A DNA stretch of 64,000 nt from Purshia tridentata (GCA_003254885.1 QANT01004794.1:1-64000), one strand, 5' to 3'; shown: positions 13,601 through 31,532, counted from the first letter of the stretch. Notes: generated by a model not told the origin, from the letters alone. A program made the numbers and translations.

Positions 13601-14317
13601 ATGATATGGGAAAACAAAGGTAATTGTGGGAGTGGAGAGTAACATGCATGATGCATATTATCACCAAAGCAAATACAAAAAGAACAAACACAAAAGTAAA
13701 AATGCACATACTCAATAAGAAAATAGTGAAATAATTAAAATGCACAATTCGACCTACCTGGCCTCAACATATAGTTAATTTTTAAAAACAGAAAAAAAAA
13801 AAAAAAAACAACAAAACAACAAAACTCATAGTTAATTTTGATATGCATATCAGCATATATATGGGTGAAGAGCATAAGCACTTTGCATGAAAGCTATTAA
13901 GGGCACAAATTATATGTACTTACGTATATCCTCGTCGTCGCTAAAAGGCTTTGAGTCAGCGATTTCATCAGCAGGAACAGAGAAGCCGGTGAAGGAGAAT
14001 GAGAATCCCAAGCTGGCGCTGGAGGCTCGGCTCAAAGCCGCGCCGCTGCTCACCTCATGGTCCAGCTCCAGCTTCATTTGGGCGCTTCTAGACTTCCTAA
14101 TGTGTGTGTTTTTGCCGATACTCCCACTGCCACGTCCCGGCGACGCAGCCATCATGCGCCGGCTGGACTTCCTCGAGAGCGAGCCGCCGCCCTCTGCGGC
14201 TGCCGCTGCCGCAGCAGGTTCGCTTGGTGTCGGGGACTTAAAGGCCGCCCCCGCCGTCTCCACCACCAGTTGATCAGACTTGGTTCTTGCCAACCCGGTT
14301 GAATTTGGCTTCTCCAT
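7626..14317 (-). CDS. ABCG22: ABC transporter G family member 22-like (half-size, WBC type)
   Basis: Plasma-membrane half transporter. The Arabidopsis ABCG22 orthologue is needed for normal stomatal closure and drought tolerance; its substrate is unsettled. Ten coding exons in transcription order: 14317-13924, 11917-11847, 11179-10944, 10663-10508, 10344-10161, 9821-9513, 9372-9085, 8593-8309, 8231-8124, 7847-7626. All join in frame to 750 aa, almost the Arabidopsis length as I recall it. The N-terminus has the family-specific Ser/Arg-rich block ([31 protein letters not shown]) with an alanine run near residues 35-41. Walker A GPSGSGKT lies at 194-201, then the signature GVSGGERKR and Walker [15 protein letters not shown]. 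The C-terminal half carries the ABC2 membrane domain ([42 protein letters not shown]). Intron 1 is about 2 kb. The order of ATP-binding then membrane domain is the G-family layout. Confidence 0.96.
8749..8815 (+). repeat. Possible tRNA-derived SINE fragment in ABCG22 intron 7
   Basis: On the plus strand a weak A-box-like stretch (AATGCCAGTGATAGGG) is followed about 40 bases later by a good pol III B-box-like GAGTTCGACTC. The spacing suits a tRNA-like head, but I see no clear tail or target-site duplication. Low confidence. Confidence 0.25.
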
Positions 14318-16295
14318 AACTTCAATATTTCACAAAATCATGCAAAATTAAAGTTAGTTAAGTTCATGTGCATGCATGTGATAATTGACCCAAAAAAATG
14401 AGCCAATGAGTCATATAATCAAATTATGACAAGGTTTGAAATTAATGGTAAAATTGAAGCACCCTTATTTCACATTATGAGTGTACCATTAATTTTGTTC
14501 ATGCCTTTTCGATGAGGTAGGTATATCCTAACAATTTGGTTGTATGGTGTAAAGTTGCAAAGGAACCTACACCACAAATGGGAACTTTAAGGTGGGACTC
14601 TAGGAGCTACCATTAATATATTGTCTTGTTAGAAAGTTAAAGAAGAGAAAAACTTTTTGGGAGTTTTTCTCTTTAAAGAAATGGAGATAAAAATTAAGGA
14701 AAAAGGGATATTGGGGGTGGTTCCTAGGTAGAAGCTTATTCTTCTACAATGTCCTTAATATGTATGTATATAAACAAATCAAAGATTACTAGAAGATCAA
14801 AATAGTTGGCCAAAATCATAATACACTTCATGAGAAAGGTTGCAAGAGAAAGATAATGAAATATCCATGATCGATCATCAAATTAATGTAATTAAATGGT
14901 AGAAAAGATAAATGAAATCAAAAGTCCAAGACATTATGATTAATAAAGAATTAAAGAGTTTGAAAAAGATAATGAAATTATCCAATATATTCATACCTTA
15001 TTCTGAATTATATGACTGAAAAGAAATGGGCAGAGTAGAAGAAGCCTAAAGCTAGGGGGAGAGAGAGAGCTACTTTTGGTGTAACTGGAGTTTGAAGGGT
15101 ACTACAATGCGTGATCTCAACTTGTGGGTGCTTCCCTCCCCCAACTCCTTATAAAGAGTAAGTATGCAATCAAGAGGGGAGGCTAATTATCAAAATACCC
15201 CTACACTTGCCCATAATTACCAAAAAACACATGTATATAATTCCATAACTGTGATAATAACTTGACTCTAACATATACACATATAAGATATGAGAGATAT
15301 ACAATAATTTAATGAATGAATGGAGCAATATGAATCATACATTATACTCATAAGTACCAATGAAAGCATCATTGTTGTACACGTGTTTGGAAGATTTGGT
15401 GCTGCTGTTTGGATTGGAATTAAGTGATTTTGTCCTCTCTATGGAATTGAATTGAATATATGATCGATGATCAAGTAATAACAAGCGAGTTTCTAGCTAG
15501 CTATGAGTCAATTAAGCAACTTTTGACATTAATGATGTTTTACCTGATTTGGATGGATAATGTGCCGCCTAATCAAGTATATAGCCCCAATGCGACAGTA
15601 TAGTCAACATATGCATGCCATGAATTTTGTTTGCTCGATTAATGTTGGGGCTACATGTCTCTAATATTATGAGGTCTTGCTTTGGTCTCATCAGCTATAT
15701 ATTACCCTTTTAAGAGGGAACCAAAGCTTTTGTTGTTTTCCTCCATGACGGTCCACGTTTTCCTTCTTCATATATTTGTAACTTTGATTCATTTCAGTAC
15801 GTACGTACATTGTCTTATAGACTTAACCATCGGTGGCTCTATTCACAATTGATCTTGTATTATTAATAATTAATATGTGTGAAAATTTCTGCCCCATTCC
15901 ATCCTTTGTTTATTACCCTTTAGGAATAATAAAACTATATTACATCATATTTGAATATTTTCATCCTAAAACTTAAGTCATTAAGTAGAGATGAGAGCTT
16001 CTATCATGCGGAACAACGTAAATTATGTGCAGATTTGCACTACTAACAGATAGGAGGGGCCCACCAAATGCAAAGAAAATGCAAACTATCTACATATATT
16101 CTGCAACTTCTTTCTGTAGAAGAGAATTCTCCGAATAGAGAGATCGACTAAATATATATTTGTGGTTTTATTACGCCTTCTCAAAGTAATTGTGTTTATA
16201 TGATAAGAAGTCTTACGTGTTTAATGGTAATTTAGGATTTGAAGGCTAATTAAGGTACCATTGCACTAAATCTAAATTTATAAGATGATTCTATA
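14318..16295. other. Upstream region of ABCG22-like gene
   Basis: Non-coding and AT-rich. The part from 14318 to about 15120 may be 5' leader plus leader intron of the ABCG22-like gene; beyond that is presumed promoter. Several CATG-rich and ACGTACGT stretches (for example near 15800) occur but no gene was supported. Confidence 0.45.
15148..15158 (-). promoter_or_regulatory. Candidate TATA box of the ABCG22-like gene
   Basis: Minus-strand CTCTTTATAAG reads as a TATA box. About 30 bases downstream (near 15120) begins a C/T-rich leader-like stretch that runs to about 15000, where a GTATGA donor-like sequence follows. This would place a leader intron of roughly 0.65 kb before the ATG at 14317. 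It is inferred from motif spacing only. Confidence 0.35.
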
Positions 16296-16560
16296 TGTTG
16301 AGAGAAATTTCACTTTGAAAATGTAAGAGCCTTACTAGTGGTTTATAAGAGTTTGAGCTACTTCTCTCATTGCCAAATGGTTTTAGGATGGACGCCTAAA
16401 ACCTTCATGGTATTAGAGTCGGCTATCAACGTGATACGGGCTTTCACTTTAGCCAATACAAATTGTCTATGTGTTAGGCTTGAAATGACATCACACGTGC
16501 GGAAGCGTGTTGATAGAAATTCCGCATTGAAAATGTGAGAGCCTTGCTAGTGGCTTCTCA
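16296..16560 (+). mobile_element. TRIM-type remnant (miniature LTR element), truncated
   Basis: Two related blocks beginning TGTTGA lie in direct orientation: 16296-16407 (about 112 bp, ending TTCA) and 16508 to about 16560. The shared part reads TGTTGA(G/T)AGAAATT...TTGAAAATGT(A/G)AGAGCCTT(A/G)CTAGTGG. Between them are only about 100 bases, which start TGGTATTAGAGTC, resembling a primer-binding site complementary to initiator tRNA-Met. Direct repeats, a PBS-like start and no coding sequence fit the TRIM class. The right repeat is incomplete, so this is a non-functional fossil of moderate age. Confidence 0.6.
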
Positions 16561-19500
16561 TCATTTAATTTGTTGGAAAATGTCATTAATTTGTTACATG
16601 GAACATGCATGACTCTATGTGGAAAGAATCATTCATGGCTATGCTATAATCTATAGGAAATTATTTTGCTCTCTAATCTATATGAGTGGAAGGCAAGAGA
16701 AATAATAATACATTGTATTGTATCCGTTATATGTAATTCATGTAAATATATAATTCGTCTTTAAAACGGACGGCGGCATGCATCAATCAGTAGAAACGCC
16801 AATCAGTAGAAATGCATCAATCTGTAGAAACGCCGATAATCTATTGTTACTTAAAATATATGCAGAAAAAAAAGCTTTCGTATTTTGTAAAGCATTTGGA
16901 GTGACTAACATAAATCAATAGAATACCAAGCGTACGTACCAAATATTGATTGCATAATTTCAGCTATGGAGCGTTATAAATGGCCTTTTGCCAGCCACAC
17001 TTATTTCACACAAAAACTGCCGTTTTTTTATTTTGTTGGTAGCTAGGCTTGTGGGAAGCCTCCAAATGCCATAAAAATGAAAATTTCAAGGTCCATGTGC
17101 ACCATGCCCATCCAAAAAAAAACAATGCAGGTCAATTTAATCATAAACTTATGAATTAATCTCTCCCACTACAAATTAAATGGCGACATAAATGACAAAT
17201 ATTCTCTTTTGGTGAAATCAATATATCCCACACTAGCTACACTTCTTTATCTTAAATTTTCCACAAATATTGCAACTTAGTCAATCAAAAGCATTGATTT
17301 TTCTTTTCTTCAAAATATTAATGTGCTATATATAAAATACGAGAGCAAGTTCTTTATTTAGTTTAGTATTCATTTTGGTACCAGAGTTTTAATCTCAACT
17401 ATCTTTCTCTTACCTCTTACTCTCATAAAAAACTATACAAATTTTGTTCAAATATGACATATAAAATGTTGAATAGTGTGATTATAACAATAAATGTGGA
17501 AAGAGATCGATAAAAAAAGAAAAAAGTTGATGATGATACAATACCTATAATAATTTTTGTAAAAGAGTGAAGGGTAGAATGGTAATTTTGGTGGAGACTT
17601 GGATGATGGAGAGTTGGGAGTGATGGACCATATAGGATGCTAGGTGTGCAGAAAATTGAAGAGTAGACAAAAAGTTAGCCCCAAAAGGACATGTTTGGTG
17701 GTTCCTACTTGGTGATGATAAGGATTAATTAAAGAGGTGGAGCTGTTGCTCTGCATGAGGTGCTTCTTCCATCCATTGGTCACCCTCCAATTCCATCTCT
17801 CTACCAAATCTTGCCTCGTGGCATGTATCCCATCATTGACTGTCCTTACCTGGTTTTAGGCTTTAGCTACTTTTATTCCCATCCTCAAAATCCTCTCTAG
17901 TGTTCTCGACAACACTAATTAAATAACTCACTTATCACGATTTGGCCTTAATTAATTAAAAAATGTTATTGCATTTTTTGGATAATGCTAGTTTAGCTCA
18001 ACTGTTTGTTGATAATTTATTTCAACTTATATAATATTTTTAATTGACCAAATTTGACCCCATCCCTCACTTTGCCAAGAATATTAAAGCTTATCAAACA
18101 CAGACCCAAATATTGAACAAATTTGACCACAAATCAAACATATTTAGGGACACACTCAATTCTCTAATATTTTTAAGGGTGGGCAAATATAACAAAATAA
18201 AAAATAAAAAACGACAGAACCGAGCTGATGGTTCCGTTTGGTCCATTTTTTATTTGTTGGTTCGATTAGTTAATCGATAGGTTTAAAATAGTTTAATTTT
18301 AATTTTTAAATTTCATTTCAACGGTTAAAATTGAATCAAACCAAAGGTTATTTATTCATAAAAGATTTAATAAATCATTTTGAACCAAGTGTGTTTATTA
18401 TTCATTTTTTTATATTCTGTTCAAAACGACGTTATTTTGAGCAATAATTATTAGAAGAGAAAAGAACAAACAAACAATACCTAAAATTTTTAGAATCCTA
18501 ATACAAACCCCAAAACCAACACCCAAATACCCAATCCGGCAACAAGTATCCACACTCAATACCCTTACCATCATAGCCCCCCGTCGCCAGTTACCTGTCC
18601 ACCAGTTACACCATGACCTCTCGAGTTAGAAATTTTGGATCTGTCATTATACCAATAGCATTTTCCTTACCAACTATACGTATGCCTAGTACACTAGTAT
18701 TGTATATGTATGCTAGTATTGTTCTTAGGGTTCATATATAAGATCATTTTTAAAGGAAATCCTCATTTTTCAGTATTTTTAGGGTTTATTTGCAAGCAAT
18801 ATAAGCAATGAATTTTCAGACTGCCAAAAACAAAAACAAAAAAACAGAAACAAAAACAAAAACAAAAACAAAATCAAAAACAAAATCAAAATGAGATCAA
18901 AAAACTAGTTCTCTCGCTCCAAATCTCAAATGGGCGGTGCCGTCCAAGAGAGGGAAAGTCACGTGACAAAGACGTGACTGCGAGAGAGTGATAGGCAGTC
19001 AGTCATACTCATAGGTCGAGTCCTAACGGATCGGATCATATATAGCTAGCATTTTCTGGCAGTGCCAACGACTGATAATTTCTAAACCAGTTATTATTAT
19101 AATTATTTATTACAAACCAGATTAGCTGTCATTCACTCGCCACGTGTACGACTACGAATCGCTCACTGACAGTCCATCTTGACTTGATGGCTGATGAGTC
19201 ACCACCATAAGTGCAGCGACACGTGTACTCAATCCCATGCAGCTGCATTGTGGTGCAGCCACGTACAGCTTGGAGATCACGTATCTGATAGCATTGGGAG
19301 CAATCTTTTTCCTCCTTTATGGTCCTTTTTGCATGTGCATTGTGCAAGGCAGGTGCGAAGCAGATGCTGATGGAGGGAAGAATTGGGAAATTCAATCCCA
19401 TCCCACCACACAAACACACACCAAAGAAAAGGTTGACTTCAAGTCCTCTTTCGGTTTATGACAAAGCTGGAGAAAAGGAATTCGATAAAAAAGAAAAAAA

Positions 19501-21884
19501 TGATTTTAATTGCTCGAATTGATTTGTGATCGTAATACGTACGTCATATGGTGTTAAGTATTTTGAGTTTGAATGATTTAAGTTTATACTTAACAAACGA
19601 GCTTAACAAACGATATAATTTTAAATATGAACATTGTTTATATTAACCCAAAAAAATCAACAAATATTTTAAACTCGCGCTATATACATGCATAAAAGCA
19701 TAAGAAAATTAGGAAGCCTTCTTTATTTTGGGTCGGAGGAAAGGGTAGCTATTTATACATGCACCTATAAAGAGTATCAAAAATTGCATTATTTTATTAC
19801 AAGTGGAATGCCAGAAACCCTAGTGGGAAGAAAATGGATGAGTGATTAATTGGGCCGAGTACTAGAAGTGGCCATGGCACTAGCTATGGCTAGTGATGGT
19901 TTTTGGTTTCTGATTAAAAGTGACCCTAAACTCTCAAATTTCAACATGTGTATATGCATTAATTATATGCAGGCACCACTTCCACTGCAAAAGACAGAAA
20001 AAGGGTCTTCACATCACTCGATCGCAATGAGAACAAAAGTAAAGATGGCCTAAATTGAATATTATTAATTAAGATGAATGAATTGTTTTTGTTATCAATG
20101 AAAGATTAATCTCACTTGAAAAAGAATATATATATAAAGAAGTGAGAGTTCGGACTTAGAATTAAGAACCACTAGGAAAGTACAAGTACTATTAGCTACG
20201 TACTTAAATAAATTAATAGGTGAAGAGAATTTTTAAAATTAATGAAGTAATGAATTAATGACTTGATTATTTGACTTTTGTCTTGATAATATATAATACA
20301 CAAAACAAAATACAGGTACGTACAAGCATCATATGCATGGATTTGATGTGCCATCTGATGAGGGGAGCAATCAAACAAAAGGCTGTATATGGGACACCTT
20401 CGATATCCACCAGCCTGTTTCTATCTGTTTTATTTTGGATGAGGAAAGTGAAATAAAAATAAAATAAAAATAAAAAAGAAAAAGAAACAGAGTGGTCCAT
20501 ATACTGAAACGGTGAAACTGACTGCAGCAGGAAATTAATTAGGGTGTAAAGGGTGGGGAGACTTACAGCTTTTTCTTTTTCTCATCTCCATCCCCTGAAA
20601 AAGAGACTTGAAAGTGAAGGATGAATTGAAAGTTGGTGTGTATGTGTGATACAGTTTTTAAAAAGTTCAAAAGCTTGCTAGCTATACATGTCTGGAAAAA
20701 GATGGGCTGTGTGGTCAAGTATCATGTGCTTGGGTCCTTGGGGTTTTTGATAACTTAAAAAAAAAAATTTACTTTTTTGCTTTTAATTCAGAATTATAAT
20801 TGATCAATATTTCAATTTGAATATATCATATGTGTTTTTCTTGTATGAGAAGAAATTAAGTTCCTTGGGCATTTGATGATCTTCTTGTTCAAAATGCCAA
20901 CCATTTTCAATGGGGGTAGGGAACAAATTCTTAAGGTTTGATCTCTCATTAAGTAGTTACAATTTTAAAAATCTCATATATATACACTTATCACATTTTT
21001 ATATCATAAATTTTATATTTTCATGATAATCTATATAGCATTCATACATTGAATACTAAAAAAATAAAAATAAAAACTTTAAAAATAAGGAAAAATTATG
21101 TCTAATATAATGATGACACGTAAGATGATATAAAAATATAATAAAAATAGTATTATTGATTATATATTGTGCAAAATACCAACTTGATACTATTTAATTA
21201 GTAATTAATTTCTTTAATTTAGACGTTAATTAAGTGTGTGGATTTTAACAAACTCATCATGAACCAGAAGATCCGATCGAGTGAGGTAGGTAGCAGATCA
21301 ACTTCAACAGAACCATATATATCTTGAATATTATTGATGATCGAAGCATATCATCTTCCCTATGCAGGCTATGCTAGCTTGTGGATGCAAACACTAGACA
21401 GGCTCCATTATCAGGATTGTGGCCAAAAGCTAACTAGCCCGGGCTGGTCCTTATTTTTGTGAGTACTATATATGTTACACAAATTAGATGGTTCAGTTAC
21501 TTTCAGTACCTGCATGTGCTCTCGAAGCCCTAATCCCTATCAATGTCGACTGTGGAGTAGTATATACGTTACAGTACCTTTGCAGTACTATTGGCATCAA
21601 AATAAACCAGAGCTTTTACACACCAATATCTCGATCTACTACCTCATTGGCTCCTTCTCTTTGATATACATGACTGTGCAGAAGAACCTATAGCATGCAA
21701 CGTACAGTCTTCCACTATGACTCAATTTTAGCCATGTGCTAGCATGAGCCTGCAGTTATGGATTGTCAGAAGTGTTAGATATTTTCTCCTCAAACTTTTT
21801 CTTTTATTATTCTTATTTTGTAGTATAAATTATAATTAATTATAAACGCTTATTTTTTAAAGAACAATATTTGAGTCACCCTTT
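16561..21884. other. Gene-poor intergenic region, with G-box cluster near 19 kb
   Basis: No coding gene could be supported; short frames lack family features. The stretch near 18180-18380 has ACCGA/GGTTCGG-like text, typical of decayed small transposons, but no clear termini. An A-rich (CAAAAA)n-like run lies at about 18825-18890. The only organised signal is the ACGT-core cluster at 18958-19270, listed separately. Confidence 0.45.
18958..19270. promoter_or_regulatory. Cluster of G-box / ABRE-like ACGTG motifs without an assigned gene
   Basis: Five ACGT-core sites fall within about 310 bases: the palindrome GTCACGTGAC at 18958-18967, GACGTGAC at 18971-18978, CCACGTGTAC near 19140, ACACGTGTAC near 19219, and CCACGTAC near 19259. 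ACGTG cores are bound by bZIP (ABF/AREB) and bHLH factors. The spacing resembles a stress-responsive promoter, but the nearest recognised genes start about 4.6 kb to the left (ABCG22, minus) and 9 kb to the right (CDPK, minus). Confidence 0.4.
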
Positions 21885-22090
21885 GGGGGTGCCTCAAGGT
21901 TACTCTATCTCTTTAAATTATAATTTCAACAATGCTGACGTATGATTGGAACCATTTGCATTTTAAATTACCTATTATAGATCAACTATGTAAAAAATCA
22001 ATTCAATCACAAATCGTTAGTTATATAATTGTTGTCAATTAAACAGATAATTTTGATAACAATTAAAATTATTTAGATCAAATACAATTG
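21885..22090. repeat. Partial fold-back element (one arm), related to copies at 30.2 and 63.8 kb
   Basis: Shares with the 30154-30498 and 63795-64000 elements the ordered words GATTGGAAC, TAAATTACCTATTA, TAGATCA, AAAAAATCAATTCAATC, AAATCGTT and ATATAATTGTT. Only one arm is convincing here; the second arm is short and decayed. Confidence 0.45.
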
Positions 22091-23128
22091 TCTCACATCA
22101 TATAAGTTATTGAGAATATTAAGTTGCACCGGAGTTTTTGAAGATAAAACTGTGCACTGAATGAATGTGTGAGCCTTGAAAAAAAGTGGTTAAGTTGAAA
22201 ATAATATTTAAATGAGAATCGAAAGATGTGGGCCTTGACATATATATTTGGAATAAATTATTAAATTTACAACTCGTACGTAGGCATTTATGCATATATA
22301 ACGTGAGCATTGGCATGGATGCATGGAAGACGACAAAGCAGTAGTGATGCAAGTTGTAGCAAGGACTCGTGTCACACACGGTGGCTGCATACATAGACGA
22401 AGCCGACATCAAGCTATTAATGTTCAGAATTGATGGAAACCCCGTCCTTTTCTTTGCCAAGGTTCTGGTACCTTCCATGGTGAATCAATAATTACCTTCA
22501 TATATATACATTGCAGAACAGTTATGAGAAAACGTACTGTAAGTAATTCTAGAAGTAACAGGGCATGAATCTCTTCTTTTAATTATAGCAATGTCCTCAT
22601 TTCATTTTAAGAAAGGTAAGAGCACATTCCAAATTTAAAATTGTATATTTAGCTATTTGATTATTATTATGATCAATTTGGAAATAAGTAGAAGATTAAA
22701 CTTTAAAAAATAAATACCAACTAGCTATTAATTTAGTAGTATTTCTCTCCATATGTCTAAGAGACATTTAACTTTTTGCTAGGCTAGGTGTCTTCGGTGA
22801 CAATTTCTTTAGAATCAAAGTTGTGATATCTGATAAAACGATCAAAAGTACATTGAACAGTACAATATGAATATACTCAAAAAGAAAACTAAATGGTAAA
22901 AATACAATATGAAAGCACTAGAAAGAACAGGGAACTAACTCTCTCTCTTTCTCTCTCTCACTCCCTGAAACCTGGCTGATCTCTACAACAGTAAGCATCT
23001 CTAGCTCTGCTAAGTTATGACAGACCAAATATTAGTACATGCTGACTATAGACTGTGTTGTTGGATTAGGCATAATAGGATCAGGTACTAATATGCTTGA
23101 GGGCCTTGCTGAATCCAATACTCAAATG
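22091..23128. other. Region downstream of the CDPK gene
   Basis: Contains the CDPK 3' untranslated region near 23128 and otherwise AT-rich sequence. A CT-rich run lies at about 22940-22965. No further gene is supported. Confidence 0.5.
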
Positions 23129-28412
<5,284 letters not shown>

Positions 28413-30153
28413 CAAATAAAAACAACCCCAATCTCAGGCCCTTCTTCTTCTATGAATTTCAACATCCAAATCAATCTTCTTCTTGAATCCCATTAACTAC
28501 AATAAGAGCATCCAATCCAATCCAATCCAATCAATCAAGTCCCCTACCTCTGCGGTGGTCAGATCAGGGACCTGAACAAATCCCCAGCTTTTGATTCTTT
28601 CTTTGATCCCAAACAGCATATAACTCGAAACCCTAATTGCACCCTAGACGATCCAAACTTGAAGATTCCAAAGATTCAATCTTTCCAAATGAAAAATTCA
28701 CTTCCGAAAACGAATTGAAACGCGCAAAATTTCGGCACACATCACAAAAATCAAATGTGAACAAAATGGAATCAAATACGAACAGAATTTCTGACAAGTT
28801 AGAATGAAATAATGGGAAAAAGAATGAATTTTAGAAATAAATCCAAATTGAATTGAAATTTCGAGGAAGATAAAATTTAAGAAGAAAAAAAGAGAAAGTG
28901 CGCGAAAGGCAATGCAGCTATTGAGAGCGGGTAGCGCAGTCGTGAAGAAGAATGAGAAGCAATCGAGAACAATCTGATGCTCTAGTTCTGAAGCTTTGGT
29001 TAATTTTCGAAAGGGACGCCATATCCACGTTCTGCATGTGGAGAAAGAGAGAGGGTCATGATCGTCGCTATAATTCCATAATTACGTGTAAAACATGAAC
29101 CAAACATTACCATGATAATAATAATTAATTAATTAATGATTGTGCTTGTATTTTTGTAATCTTTTAATTATGAGTTCTTATGGATGTGTTACATAACTTA
29201 CATTAATGTTTAGGGACAAACTTTTCGTACACTCGATCTTTTGGTCTTGGGTTATTTCAATTATCTTAAAAAATCATGTTTTTCACAATCAAAAAATTAC
29301 ATTTATATTGATAAATGAAAATTTGGATTAATAATTTAATATCAAGTGAAAAATTAGTTCGGGGCCAAAAATATTTTTTATCTGTATAGTGTATTTGTTT
29401 ATTTTGTGATAGTCCCACAATTTAAGTTGGCATTGTCATGGATCACCATAGTGTATAAAAGTTTAAGATTTATAAGGATTTAAGGTTTTAGATAATGATT
29501 TGATCGTTGAAGCTAAAATTGTGACTCAGTCACTCCGAAAACAACAAATAAAATAAGCTATAGTTGTAACTTAGTAAAAATAACATTTTAATATATTATG
29601 TATATCCGTAACACAGTCACATTAATTATCTGTTATAATATATGTGAATATTATAAACACTATACACTATATGAGTATAAACTCATCGCCCACTCATATT
29701 ATAATATATGAATTGATTATACTATGTGATAATATTATTAATTATTATACCCAATAATTAGTTTTTTATCATATATATGATAATATGACATTATAATTTT
29801 TCTTTTGTACTTTATTTCCTTCATAAAAACTTGTGTGGATATGAACTAATGCAACGTCTAGAAACAAAGCCACTTGAAGGAGTGGCTGGGTGCTTAACCC
29901 AACCTACAATTTTTTTGTTAAGTACGTTTCATTCTACGTTATAAGCCCAACCAAGAAGAACAAATTTATATATCATATGCATTTACTACGTTATCATCTC
30001 ACATATGGGGTTTAATGTGTTAAAAGATATAATTCTCAAAACAATTCATACGTAAATTATGAATACCAAAGAAAAATATTAATATATGTATTTCTATAAG
30101 TAGTTAAATACACAATGTCCATATCGGAAAATGCTTGGGGTTCTCAAGCTTGA
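28413..30153. other. CDPK 5' leader and promoter side; otherwise AT-rich intergenic
   Basis: The minus-strand leader of the CDPK gene probably occupies about 28413-29040, a region with pyrimidine-rich minus-strand text and a short tandem TCCAA run near 28510. Beyond 29080 the sequence is very AT-rich with small imperfect palindromes (about 29640-29760). No gene is supported. Confidence 0.45.
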
Positions 30154-30498
30154 GGACCAACCTTATTCTCAAGCCTGCAAAAAATCATAATTTCGTCATT
30201 TCGGTTCAAGATTGGAACTATTTAATTTTTAGATTACCTAATAAAGATCATCTCTACAAAAAATTAACTCAATCGAAATTCGTTTAGTTGTACAACTGTT
30301 AAAAATTAAATATAAGGTCATAGTAAAAAAACCAAACCATGTATCTATTCATTAACAATTATACAACCAAACGATTTCCGATTGAGTTGATATTTTTTAG
30401 AAATAATCTTTATTAAGTGATCTAAATTGAACGGTTTTGATCTTGAGTCGGCACGATGGAACTATGATTTTTTGCTGTCTTAAGGACAAGGTTGGTCT
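30154..30498. mobile_element. Fold-back (long terminal inverted repeat) element
   Basis: The left arm starts GACCAACCTTATTCTCAAG. The right end, read on the opposite strand, starts GACCAACCTTGTCCTTAAG and then follows the left arm through GCAAAAAATCATA, AAGAT, TAATAAAGAT, AACTCAATCG and TCGTTTGGTTGTA. The whole 345-bp unit is thus a near-complete inverted repeat able to form one long hairpin. It has no coding sequence. Target-site duplication could not be fixed. Related copies are at 21885-22090 and 63795-64000. Confidence 0.65.
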
Positions 30499-31532
30499 GT
30501 GATGTCATATCATATATCAACATCAATCACACAAGTTTTTGTCATAGGAGTTAACAAAAATGTAAATGTTGTGAGTCTCGTACGATTCTATTAACCAAAC
30601 TGGTAAGATCAAATTAGTAACCCAATTGGTAGGGTTGGAATGATGGTTTTGTCAATTATAACCGAACCTATATTAAGATTGTAACTAATAAATTCAATCC
30701 CAAAGATGGTTTTGTCAATGATTGTTGTTTTTTTAATTTACAGAGAAGGGGAGAGTTCAAATCTGAGTGTGTAAGGGAAAGTTTTTGTCCTAAGCCAAGC
30801 CAATCTCAATTCATTATAATGTCTTTTTTAAGTTAGAGAATAATTCCTTTAGTCTATCTAACTCTCAAAAAAAAAAAAAAAGTCAAATTGGACATTTAAG
30901 TTTTAAGGTTCGGTTAGTAATGTCCGCCCTTATTAGTTCTTAGCAATGAGAAATGCTTAATCACCTCCTCTCTCTCTCTCTTTCAGGACAAGATAAGGGA
31001 TCACTAAATTTGAAAAGTATATATGATGATGAAATTGATGATCTATTCATACAAGAATACTTCAGCAAATTTAAGGAGTATATCTGATGAAATCATTAAT
31101 TAATTAATCCATGAGTAGCACGCCAAGAAGAAAAGTACAAGAATTGATGACTTATTGACCTTGACTCTTACCACTTTGCTGACTTTGTCATGCACCTCCT
31201 CTCTCTGTTTTGATCTGATTAATGTTCAAATCGCATTAATTTAATTTATTATAGAATATTGAGATTTCTAGATTTCTTTTTAGCTGCACTCTCTGAAGCC
31301 GGCGAACTCTACCAAATCAGCAAATATTCAATTACCAAAAGACCAATTCAATTATTGATTCAAGACCTCTATGAAGTAAAGTTGCTGACCATGTATTAAT
31401 TGGCGTTTTCTAACCAACCCCATTAAAATAATGCATACCCACTTCCTTAAACCAAGTATAAATCAATGTTTGATTTCTACACACTAAGCTTAACCATTAC
31501 TTATCAGAACAATTCCAGTTCTAGTTTTCAAA
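30499..31532. other. Intergenic and upstream region of the VQ gene
   Basis: Non-coding; a short CT-rich tract at about 30965-30985 and AT-rich promoter-like sequence before the VQ start. No other gene is supported. Confidence 0.5.

Noticed and set aside
13887-14302. Plus-strand open frames opposite ABCG22 exon 1
   Set aside because: They mirror the GC-rich alanine/serine-coding exon; the minus-strand frame has the conserved ABCG22 N-terminus.
18180-18400. Text rich in ACCGA and GGTTCG suggesting a hAT-like remnant
   Set aside because: No terminal inverted repeats or target-site duplication could be placed.
19129-19522. Short open frames in both strands beside the G-box cluster
   Set aside because: None shows a domain, signal peptide or codon pattern of a real gene; kept only as a transcript question.
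21340-21372. TCTTCCCTATGC resembling the start of miR482
   Set aside because: Only about 12 bases match and no complementary arm is found nearby, so no miRNA hairpin is supported.
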